From NCBI GenBank assembly GCA_037893225.1, contig JAZGUH010000208.1, positions 1 through 64,000 of the forward strand: 64,000 bases of DNA, in the 5' to 3' direction. The position numbers and the translations under genes were made by a program. Positions 1 to 8,700 of this stretch are shown piece by piece. The DNA is from Hippasteria phrygiana. Its lineage: Eukaryota; Echinodermata; Asteroidea; Valvatida; Goniasteridae. Under the pieces are notes generated by a model. It saw only the letters and a list, made by a program, of their open reading frames with translations, was not told where the DNA came from and searched no databases. Numbering within the stretch: the stretch's first letter is position 1; each line of letters opens with the position of its first letter.

Positions 1-913
1 ACAGGAATTCAGCCAGTGTCGTGTGTCGGGATGAAGAACTGGTAGACATGAATGACTCTATGCTACTACTGACGGGGGAATCTCTAAGCATTGGGCCACC
101 TAGCTAGAACAAGTTCAATCAAGGTGTCGACCGTTGGTCTATTTTGCCAGGTGCCCAGGATATATTTTGTGCATAGGTTACCAAGGAACACTGACTAGTG
201 GTTGACAAATAGTTGCTGATCGAACTTGTCCCTTGACAGCTATGCATCTTTACCACCTACATGACGTTTTCAGTAGACACCGCATCCTCCACAAATGTCA
301 TGTCACTTTATTTGGCCACGAGACATGCTTCCTTGAGGATGAACCCTGTTCACAGCATCCGCTTTTACATAAATTGGGCCACTTAGGGGGTAAGAGAGTT
401 GCATCATGGTTTCTGCGATATCGGAGTAAGTTGCGATATCGGATTAGGTTTTCTCTGGAGCATATACATGGCCCCCCTCACTTGACTTGACTCATGAAAC
501 ATTGTTGGATTTCAAGATGGTAGTTGGTCGGGCCATGGAGGAACCATGGTCAGGCTGTGTATGTACGGGCAGATCGATGTATATGGGGGTTTGGTCATCG
601 CTATTTGAGGTCCCCTGAACGGATTGTGCAGCGCAGTGAATGAGAATGCTTCCCCGTACCAGAACACACTGTCCTTGACTCCCAATTACTGACTTAAGTA
701 ATCTCTATTTATACACAACCTATGGACATTATGATATTTCCTGTGATATTATTTTACTAATCATTTATAAATGACTCAGAAAGTTTCACTCTCCCAATTG
801 GTCAAGAGCATTTCACGTTGGTGTGTTTAAAGTGAATATGCATCATTTGCATGGATGGATTTGGGGGTGAGTATTTAACAGCGAATATTGTTACACTGAC
901 TTGTTTGACGTTT
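1..913. other. Flank without a supported gene
   Basis: I see no convincing gene here. The longest open stretch on the plus strand (about 233-490) opens on a TTG, has no recognisable domain and is about the length expected by chance. A 12-bp direct repeat, tgcgatatcgga, occurs at 414-425 and 432-443. No tRNA- or rRNA-like structure was noticed. It could be intergenic or intronic DNA, or a decayed transposon. Confidence 0.6.
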
Positions 914-1108
914 CGGCATATGATGCACGATATGGGGCAGAGGAAACCCCCCCCCCCCCCCCTCTTTTGTGTTGTCATTGTGTTCCGGGAATCTCAGGAA
1001 TTATTTTTAGATGTCTAGAGGTTAAGGTAACAATAGTCTGGAGAGTGTATAGGGTATAGGGACAAAAGGGGGGGGGGGGGGGTACCCCTCTGCCCCATAT
1101 CATGCTGG
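914..1108 (+). repeat. MITE-like element, copy 1 (inverted pair)
   Basis: This copy of about 195 bp is the reverse complement, with substitutions and small gaps, of 1246-1414. Both ends carry terminal inverted sequence: gatatggggcagagg near 929-943 and cctctgccccatatc near 1087-1101. Just inside the ends are a run of 16 C (947-962) and a run of 15 G (1068-1082), which could pair with each other. There is no coding capacity; the open stretch on the minus strand at 975-1157 is only a by-product. Short length, terminal inverted repeats and no gene fit a non-autonomous DNA transposon (MITE), but I do not recognise the family and could not define a target-site duplication. Confidence 0.65.
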
Positions 1109-1245
1109 AAAAACTAAGAAAAACAATCATGTTCTTGTAGTCTGTTCCCTGTCCCACTTAAGATCATAAACGAAGCATTTTATCGATGTTTGGTAATTGT
1201 GAGGTCAGGGAATCAGTCTAGCTGGCTCGTACCCGTTTACTGGAC
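1109..1245. other. Spacer between inverted element copies
   Basis: This 137-bp stretch separates the two inverted copies and would be the loop if the arms paired. I see no gene or internal repeat in it. Confidence 0.5.
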
Positions 1246-1414
1246 CCAGCATGATATGGGGCAGAGGGTCCCTATACCCCATACACTCTCCAGACTTTTG
1301 TTACCTAACACATCCCCCCTAGAGATTTAAAAAGAATTCCTAAGATTCCGGGAACACAATGACCAACACAAAACAGGGGTGTTCCCTTTGCCCCATATCG
1401 TGCATCGTATGCCG
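1246..1414 (-). repeat. MITE-like element, copy 2 (opposite orientation)
   Basis: This is the inverted partner of 914-1108. It begins with ccagcatgatatggggcag and ends with ccccatatcgtgcatcgtatgccg-like sequence, mirroring the start of copy 1. The long C and G runs of copy 1 are only short here (cccccc, gggg), so the homopolymers expanded in one copy or contracted in the other. The two arms with the 137-bp spacer form a roughly 500-bp inverted repeat, either from two insertions in opposite orientation or from one inverted duplication. Confidence 0.65.
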
Positions 1415-2037
1415 TTTACAGTTGTGTAATCGATGGCAACGAGAAAATGCGGACTAACTCAATATGATAAATTAGGAGTATTTCGAATGCTGGTCGGCCG
1501 ACCTCCGTTGGGAAATCAATGCAAAATACAACTTTTCTTGAAAATGTCAGCACACCAGGTGCCATGATTTATAGGATGCTTTAGACTGTTATTCACTAAC
1601 AGTCCAGTACGGTATTTCGTTATAATTTGGTAATTTTGTATTTTATGTATTCAAGTTATAGAAAACATTGCATGAGTAACACAATTTGTCTCCATTTTTA
1701 GAAGTCCTTAATATGTTGCTAACAAAAAGTTACAGGGAGTGATGTTCAAGTTTACAAACAATGAAAAGGTTTATCAAAGTATTTTTGTATACGTCTGTTT
1801 TGGACACAGGTGTTTTATAATAGAAAAGCACAAAATATGAAAACAAATCTTTTTACATGAATGTTGCTTATTGTGAAATACGCACTGTTACTTTTCTATA
1901 TTGTAAGCATTATTGGAAAAATAAAAGCAATACACCAAAAAATGAATGACGAGTACTTAGTTCTGCTTACTCAATCAAAATCATTGCTTTAAAATCTTCG
2001 TGTAGCCATGGTCATTAGCGTTTAGGGGATATGTTGG
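1415..2037. other. AT-rich flank, no gene seen
   Basis: This is AT-rich sequence with many short stops in all frames. An AATAAA-like string (aaaaataaaagc, about 1918-1929) is present but there is no reading frame upstream to which it could belong, so I do not call a polyadenylation site. Confidence 0.5.
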
Positions 2038-2122
2038 ACACAACAGCAGGTCGCTATTTGACTTGGGTAAACCTTTGGCATTATTTAAAGGTTTTACCCA
2101 AATCAGCGGCCTCCTATTGTGT
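2038..2122. repeat. Foldback palindrome
   Basis: An imperfect long palindrome. The inner arms tgggtaaaccttt (2064-2076) and aaaggttttaccca (2087-2100) pair with a single bulge. The outer arms at 2038-2055 and 2105-2122 match at 15 of 18 positions when one is reverse-complemented. Weaker complementarity appears to continue outward to about 1990 and 2175, suggesting a degenerate foldback element of about 185 bp. An open stretch on the minus strand across 1981-2166 coincides with the hairpin and has no recognised domain. Family unknown; a hairpin MITE is the simplest reading. Confidence 0.6.
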
Positions 2123-2719
2123 ACGAATTGTAATTGACAAACTAATATTGCCACACCACCAGACACCCTTTACTAAATTGCAAAATTGAATAGTAATGAG
2201 CTGGTCAGTTTGTGGTGACTTTGGCGGTTTTATGGAGTCCTCTAAAGTGGCCTACTTCGGCGTTTCCCCTAATTTCGTCAGATAGTTTTAACAAACGTCT
2301 TGTTTGGTCAAACTCATCCAGTTGAATATTGGTACTATTACCTTAATAAAACTTGCTTCGTGAATCATGTAACTTTTTAATTTCTTGATATTTTTTTTAT
2401 AAGTCAATAATATGGTGCCGGCGGTTGTCTGACGTGGCGGCCTTAAATAAACTTCAATCAATTTTAAATTTTAGAGTTGACCAACTATGATTAATCATTA
2501 CCTCCGTTCATATACCCAACTTCGTGTCCTATTTGAAATGGTTCACCGCGTATTTAAAATTATAAATCGGATAATCGAGCCGATGTAACATTTTCCTCAT
2601 GATTTTGAAACGGGTCAGTTTCTGTGCAATTTTGGGTAAACTATTACTCAGACAAGGCGCAAGAAGAAAACTCAAAAGTCCACTACGTTTATAGACCATA
2701 GAGAGCAAACAACAAGGGC
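2123..2719. other. AT-rich flank, no gene seen
   Basis: I found no supported gene, RNA or clear repeat in this stretch. Reading frames are short and interrupted. Confidence 0.5.
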
Positions 2720-3033
2720 CAGGCCCGTAGCCAGACTTGGAAGTGGGGGGGGGGGGGGGGGGGGGGGGGGGGTCTTTTCAAGTGAAAGTGGATGTGTTTC
2801 AGATTTGTTTTCAAAATGTTTTCGGCCCCGCAAGATAATTTAGAAAAGCGGTGGTGGGGTGTGTGGCTAGAAATCTCTTTTGGCTCCCCTTACGCCTGTA
2901 TTGTACTAATAGGCCACATTATATCGCCGCTGTCAATTTATGCGACGATAAAAAAAATGTCAAGCGGACCATACAGCAAAAAGAGAGGGTGGGGGGGGGG
3001 GGGGGGTGATCGTCCGACCCCACCCCCCTTAGC
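2720..3033. mobile_element. Degenerate poly-G MITE-like element
   Basis: The left end reads CAGGCCCGTAGCCAG (2720-2734), followed 10 bases later by a run of 28 G (2745-2772). The right part has a run of 16 G (2991-3006) and then gaccccacccccctt before 3031. From memory, short non-autonomous elements with a gtagccag-type terminus and an adjacent long G tract recur in some invertebrate genomes; I could not search for it. The expected mirrored terminus at the right end is not clearly preserved. The open stretch 2792-3037 reads through the element, contains a poly-glycine tail made by the G run and is not a credible protein. Confidence 0.4.
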
Positions 3034-3452
3034 ATGAACATTCATCCTTGATAAAAACATGATTACCAACCAAATTTGTATTACTTGTGACTGGTAGTCA
3101 GATGTTTGCTTATCATGAAAATCACATTGGATTTTGGCTAGTATTGTAGTAACCTGTTTTTAATAAGGCCGACGTTTTTGTGCAAAGCAAACTTTTGTGC
3201 TTTGCAGCTCCATTAAATCTGCCCCTGTTCTTTGCTCTATGGTTAGACGACGCGCCACTAAATCATACGGGCCCACCATCATTACTATCCCCCATAGGCC
3301 TATTTTTGGGGCAGAGAGGGGATGAAAAATCCTGCCTCGAACTCGGTGATATAAGTGTTTATAGTATAAGAAAAACCTTCCCTCTCCTACTTTTAAACTA
3401 TTTTGAATAAAACATTTTCTTAGCTGTTTTTGGAGATGCTATATACACTGTA
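3034..3452. other. Flank without a supported gene
   Basis: No gene supported. A 76-codon open stretch at 3180-3410 has no recognisable domain, is not part of a longer frame and is most likely chance. Confidence 0.5.
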
Positions 3453-3509
3453 CAAACCACAGACTGCACTGGGAGTAACTTCGTAACGTCTTGCTCAGTC
3501 TGTGGTTTG
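3453..3509. repeat. 14-bp perfect hairpin
   Basis: caaaccacagactg (3453-3466) is the exact reverse complement of cagtctgtggtttg (3496-3509), with a 29-base loop. The core ctcagtctgtggttt recurs in direct orientation at 4261-4275. No U run follows in a way that would suggest a bacterial-type terminator, and the host is probably eukaryotic. It may be the terminal inverted repeat of a small transposon. Confidence 0.6.
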
Positions 3510-4442
3510 CATTAAAAAAAATGCATTTTTCGTCATCAAATTTCGGTAGAAATGTCAAAGAGAGGGAATAATGGTATATTCCAATATATTCTAGTGTCAA
3601 AATTCATACTTTTCGTCAAAACATTGAAGTGTAACCCCTTAGTACCACTACCTAATATGTTGAGCGTTGACGCGCGTGCATTTGCTCTACGCCTGTAGTA
3701 AAAACTGGAAGATTCAAAATTTTAAAGTGACGGGCCCAGTCCACACAAAAATAACTCAAAACCGTGGAATACATATTTGGGTATTAGAATTACTTTAAAA
3801 AACCCAAATTTACTGTAAAGTTATTAAAATAAATCGATTTTCTATGAGGCATGCAAAATTTAATTTTATGGGTTATTCTGTGACAGGCCAGACATGTTTC
3901 TAAAGCTGGCAGAAAAGTTTTTTTTAAATCTGACTTTACTTTTCGTTAAATTACGACACTGCTCTCAATATTCCAGCAAATTTTGAGACTATACAGGAAT
4001 TTGTTATTTTTTTTCAACCTAAAGAAATCAGTGAGGGTCATTCTGTGACATTCTATTATTTGTAATTTCTCGTTAAAATTGAGGTCTTCCGGCAACATTA
4101 ACTTATGTGTGGTAGGTTGATCTAATTGAATTGTTCAAGTCCACTTTTACCATGTTGCAATATAAAGAAGGTACAAATAAACACAAAGGAAGTAATTTCA
4201 AAAAACGGGTCTGGCCCTACGGAGCGAGACAGTCTTTGCAGAAAGAGGGCGCCACGTTTTCTCAGTCTGTGGTTTCTGAGCGACTAGAGAATACGATCCT
4301 CGTTCAGGAATTTATAAAATCCGAAATTAATTAAATATAGCTAATTATACATGTGGAAAAGTTAATCATTATTAGAATTTTCTTAAATTTAATGAAGAAA
4401 CTGAATCAATTTTATCAATTAAACAACATTCCCTTAAACAAA
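3510..4442. other. AT-rich flank, no gene seen
   Basis: Low-complexity AT-rich DNA. The only notable feature is the direct copy of ctcagtctgtggttt at 4261-4275, which pairs in inverted sense with 3453-3466 and could mark the right end of an element of about 820 bp. The 67-codon open stretch at 4131-4334 resembles no family I know. Confidence 0.45.
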
Positions 4443-4612
4443 TGTCCTGTGGTATTTTTGTGGTACCTACTAGGTACCACAGAAATTACCACAGGACAGT
4501 GTGATGCCCTGTGGTATTTTTTGTGGTACTTACTGTATACCACAGGACAATGTGAGGTCCTGTGGTATTTTTTTGGTACTTACTAGATACCACAGAAATT
4601 ACCACAGGACAG
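4443..4612. repeat. Three tandem palindromes (cctgtggta family)
   Basis: Three consecutive hairpin units. Unit 1 has nested perfect arms: tgtcctgtggta (4443-4454) with taccacaggaca (4487-4498), and inside it tgtggtacct (4459-4468) with aggtaccaca (4472-4481). It is thus a near-perfect 56-bp palindrome with a 3-base centre. Unit 2 pairs cctgtggtat (4508-4517) with ataccacagg (4537-4546). Unit 3 pairs tcctgtggta (from 4558) with taccacagga (4600-4609). The units are separated by short gtgtga/gtgagg-type linkers. Open stretches on the plus strand here are produced by the repeat and are not called as genes. Confidence 0.85.
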
Positions 4613-4626
4613 TGTGGGGTGCACTC

Positions 4627-4818
4627 CTATGTGTCCCGGGTTCTATGCGTCCCGGGTAATATGCGTCCCGGGTTCTATGCGTCCCGGGTTCTATGCGTCC
4701 CGGGTTCTATGCGTCCCGAGTTCTATGCGTCCAGGGTTCTATGCGTCCGGGGTTCTATGCGTCCCGGGTTCTATGCGTCCCCGGTTCTGTGCGTCCCGGG
4801 TTCTATGCGTCACGGGTT
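4627..4818. repeat. 16-bp minisatellite, 12 units
   Basis: Twelve uninterrupted 16-bp units with consensus ctatgcgtcccgggtt. Units 4, 5 and 9 match it exactly; the others carry one or two substitutions (for example cccgag, ccaggg, ccgggg, ccccgg, cacggg, ctgtgc). Each unit contains a SmaI-type CCCGGG palindrome and a CpG. Because 16 is not a multiple of 3 and the unit lacks stops, all three plus-strand frames stay open and give apparent 16-residue peptide repeats. These are artefacts. The last unit lies about 10 bp from the first base of the satellite array. Confidence 0.95.
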
Positions 4819-5182
4819 CTCTTTGCCACAATTATGAACAGGGAAAGGAGGGGCGTTCATCTGAAAATTTGGCAAACGTTAAGCAGTCACAATGTAGTAA
4901 ACGGGAGAACGCACACAGAGTTCATGGGAAAACATTTGTTGCGAGGTTTGAATTTTCTCGAAGAGTTCTAACGCTGTGAAGCTGGCGATGGTCTCAAATT
5001 GTTGCGCTAGATCTAAGCTACCCATACGTGTGAAAATTACTGGATTTGGTCAATATCCCATTCAATTATGAACAGGGAAAGGAGGGGCGTTCATCTGAAA
5101 ATGTGGCAAACGTTAAGCAGTCACAATGCAGTAAACGGAAGAACGCACACAGAGTTCACGGGAAGAAATTTGTTGCGAGGTT

Positions 5183-5197
5183 TGAATTTTCTCGAAG
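5183..5197 (+). promoter_or_regulatory. Heat-shock-element match in monomer (example)
   Basis: tGAAttTTCtcGAAg is an exact match to the three-pentamer HSE consensus nGAAnnTTCnnGAAn, which is known to bind trimeric HSF. Identical sites recur in many monomers (for example 22168-22182, 30614-30628, 63655-63669). Two common subtypes break it: cttaaag replaces the third unit (5416-5430), and taaatttt replaces the first (6120-6134). The match is seen directly; binding is inferred. Confidence 0.4.
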
Positions 5198-5262
5198 AGT
5201 TCTAACGCTGTGAAGCTGGCGATGGTCTCAAATTGTTGCGCTGGATCTAAGCTACCCATACG

Positions 5263-5270
5263 TATAAAAG
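5263..5270 (+). promoter_or_regulatory. TATA-box-like TATAAAAG in monomer (example)
   Basis: TATAAAAG lies 65 bp downstream of the intact HSE match at 5183-5197, on the same strand. The same pairing and spacing is present at 22168-22182/22248-22255, 30614-30628/30694-30701 and 63655-63669/63735-63742. Other subtypes have TGTAAAAG, a dyad or ggtgcaaaaatg at this slot. If it worked as a core promoter, transcription would start near the junction with the next monomer. This is inferred from motif position only. Confidence 0.3.
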
Positions 5271-5494
5271 TTACTGGATTTGGTCAATATCCCATTCAAT
5301 TATGAAAAGGGAAAGGAGGGCGTTCATCTGAAAATGTGGCAAACGTTAAGCAGTCACAATGCAGTAAACGGGAGAACGCACACAGAGTTCACGGGAAGAC
5401 ATTTGTTGCGAGGTTTGAATTTTCTTAAAGAGTTCTAACGCTCTGAAGCTGGCGATGGTCTCAAATTGTTGCGCTAGATCTAAGCTACCCATAC

Positions 5495-5522
5495 TTGACC
5501 AAAAATTACTGGATTTGGTCAA
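5495..5522. promoter_or_regulatory. 9-bp perfect dyad in monomer slot (example)
   Basis: ttgaccaaa (5495-5503) and tttggtcaa (5514-5522) are exact reverse complements separated by 10 bases. The right half is conserved in nearly all monomers. The left half exists only in the subtype that carries cttgacc in the slot, which is two bases longer. It recurs dozens of times, the last at 63968-63995. A version with one mismatch (ttgaccaca) occurs near 17597, 29285, 33438, 40879 and 53480. The dyad could be a protein site or a hairpin. Confidence 0.45.
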
Positions 5523-5767
5523 TATCTCGTTCAATTATGAACAGGGAAAGGAGGGGCGTTCATCTGAAAATTTGGCAAACGTTAAGCAGCCTCAATGCAG
5601 TAAACGGGAGAACGCAAACAGAGTTCACGGGAAGAAATTTGTTGCGAGGTTTAAATTTTCTCGAAGAGTTCTAACGCTGTGAAGCTGGCGATGGTCTCAA
5701 ATTGTTGCGCTGGATCTAAGCTATCCATACGTGTAAAAGTTACTGGATTTGGTCAATATCCCATTCA

Positions 5768-8700
5768 ATTATGAAAAGGGAAAGGAGGGCGTTCATCTGA
5801 AAATGTGGCAAACGTTAAGCAGTCACAATGCAGTAAACGGGAGAACGCACACAGAGTTCACGGGAAGACATTTGTTGCGAGGTTTGAATTTTCTTAAAGA
5901 GTTCTAACGCTCTGAAGCTGGCGATGGTCTCAAATTGTTGCGCTAGATCTAAGCTACCCATACTTGACCAAAATTACTGGATTTGGTCAATATCCCGTTC
6001 AATTATGAACAGGGAAAGGAGGGGCGTTCATCTGAAAATTTGGCAAACGTTAAGCAGCCACAATGCAGTAAACGGGAGAACGCAAACAGAGTTCACGGGA
6101 AGAAATTTGTTGCGAGGTTTAAATTTTCTCGAAAAGATCTAACGCTGTAAAGCTGGCGATGGTCTCAAATTGTTGCGCTAGATCTAAGCTATCCATACGT
6201 GTAAAAGTTACTGGATCTGGTCAATATCCCATTCAATTATGAAAGGGGAAATGAGGGGCGTTCATCTGAAAATGTGGCAAACGTTAAGCAGCCACAATGC
6301 AGTAAACAGGAGAAGCACATGGAGTTCACGGGAAGAAATTTGTTGCGAGGTTTGAATTTTCTCGAAGAGTTCTAACGCTGCGGCGATGGTCTCAAATTGT
6401 TGCGCTAGATCTAAGCTACCCATACGTGTGTAAATTACTGGATTTGGTCAATATCCCATTCAATTATGAACAGGGAAAGGAGGGGCGTTCATCTGAAAAT
6501 GTGGCAAACGTTAAGCAGTCACAATGCAGTAAACGGAAGAACGCACACAGAGTTCACAGAAGGAAATTTGTTGCGAGGTTTGAATTTTCTTGAAGAGTTC
6601 TAACGCTGTGAAGCTGGCGATGGTCTCAAATTGTTGCGCTATATCTAAGCTACCAACAGGTGCAAAAATGACTGGATTTGGTCAATATCCCATTCAATTA
6701 TGAAAAGGGAAATGAGGGGCGTTCATCTGAAAATGTGGCAAACGTTAAGTAGTCACAATGCAGTAAACGGAAGAACGCACACAGAGTTCACGGGAAGAAA
6801 TTTGTTGCGAGGTTTGAATTTTCTCGAAGAGTTCTAACGCTGTGAAGCTGGCGATGGTCTCAAATTGTTGCGCTGGATCTAAGCTACCCATACGTATGAA
6901 AGTTACTGGATTTGGTAAATATTCCATTCAATTATGAAAAGGGAAAGGAGGGCGTTCATCTGAAAATGTGGCAAACGTTAAGCAGTCACAATGCAGTAAA
7001 CGGGAGAACGCACACAGAGTTCACGGGAAGACATTTGTTGCGAGGTTTGAATTTTCTTAAAGAGTTCTAACGCTGTGAAGCTGGCGATGATCTCAAATTG
7101 TTGCGCTAGATCTAAGCTACCCATACTTGACCAAAAATTACTGGATTTGGTCAATATCCCGTTCAATTATGAACAGGGAAAGGAGGGGCGTTCATCTGAA
7201 AATTTGGCAAACGTTAAGCAGCCACAATGCAGTAAACGGGAGAACGCAAACAGAGTTCACGGGAAGAAATTTGTTGCGAGGTTTAAATTTTCTCGAAAAG
7301 ATCTAACGCTGTAAAGCTGGCGATGGTCTGAAATTGTTGCCCTAGATCTAAGCTATCCATACGTGTAAAAGTTACTGGATTTGGTCAATATCCCATTCAA
7401 TTATGAAAGGGGAAATGAGGGGCGTTCATCTGAAAATGTGGCAAACGTTAAGCAGCCACAATGCAGTAAACAGGAGAAGCACATGGAGTTCACGGGAAGA
7501 AATTTGTTGCGAGGTTTCAATTTTCTCGAAGAGTTCTAACGCTGCGGCGATGGTCTCAAATTGTTGCGCTAGATCTAAGCTACCCATACGTGTGTAAATT
7601 ACTGGATTTGGTCAATATCCCATTCAATTATGAACAGGGAAAGGAGGGGCGTTCATCTGAAAATGTGGCAAACGTTAAGCAGTCACAATGCAGTAAACGG
7701 AAGAACGCACACAGAGTTCACAGAAGGAAATTTGTTGCGAGGTTTGAATTTTCTTGAAGAGTTCTAACGCTGTGAAGCTGGCGATGGTCTCAAATTGTTG
7801 CGCTATATCTAAGCTACCAACAGGTGCAAAAATGACTGGATTTGGTCAATATACCATTCAATTATGAAAAGGGAAAGGAGGGGCGTTCATCTGAAAATTT
7901 GGCAAACGTTAAGCAGTCACAATGCAGTAAACGGAAGAACGCACACAGAGTTCACGGGAAGAAATTTGTTGCGAGGTTTGAATTTTCTCGAAGAGTTCTA
8001 ACGCTGTGAAGCTGGCGATGGTCTCAAATTGTTGCGCTGGATCTAAGCTACCCATACTTGACCAAAAATTACTGGATTTGGTCAATATCCCGTTCAATTA
8101 TGAACAGGGAAAGGAGGGGCGTTCATCTGAAAATTTGGCAAACGTTAAGCAGCCACAATGCAGTAAACGGGAGAACGCAAACAGAGTTCACGGGAAGAAA
8201 TTTGTTGCGAGGTTTGAATTTTCTTGAAGAGTTCTAACGCTGTGAAGCTGGCGATGGTCTCAAATTGTTGCGCTGGATCTAAGCTATCCATACGTGTAAA
8301 AGTTACTGGATTTGGTCAATATCCCATTCAATTATGAAAAGGGAAAGGAGGGCGTTCATCTGAAAATGTGGCAAACGTTAAGCAGTCACAATGCAGTAAA
8401 CGGGAGAACGCACACAGAGTTCACGGGAAGACATTTGTTGCGAGGTTTGAATTTTCTTAAAGAGTTCTAACGCTCTGAAGCTGGCGATGGTCTCAAATTG
8501 TTGCGCTAGATCTAAGCTACCCATACTTGACCAAAATTACTGGATTTGGTCAATATCCCGTTCAATTATGAACAGGGAAAGGAGGGGCGTTCATCTGAAA
8601 ATTTGGCAAACGTTAAGCAGCCACAATGCAGTAAACGGGAGAACGCAAACAGAGTTCACGGGAAGAAATTTGTTGCGAGGTTTAAATTTTCTCGAAAAGA

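Noticed and set aside
233..490. 85-codon open stretch in the left flank
   Set aside because: It opens on a TTG, has no domain, sits alone, and is within the length expected by chance.
2792..3037. 81-codon open stretch ending in poly-glycine
   Set aside because: The glycine tail is the G16 homopolymer of the MITE-like element; no protein family resemblance.
3453..3509. Rho-independent terminator
   Set aside because: The hairpin has a 29-base loop and no adjacent U run, and the host is very probably eukaryotic.
4562..4979. Three overlapping open frames encoding 16-residue peptide repeats (MRPGFYASRVLCVPGS-like)
   Set aside because: They come from a 16-bp minisatellite that has no stop in any frame; all three frames are open, and they run on into satellite sequence.
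5140..5175. STAT-like TTCnnnnGAA string (TTCacggGAA) in the monomer
   Set aside because: The motif is short and degenerate, and it is not tied to subtype as the HSE and slot are; kept only as a note.
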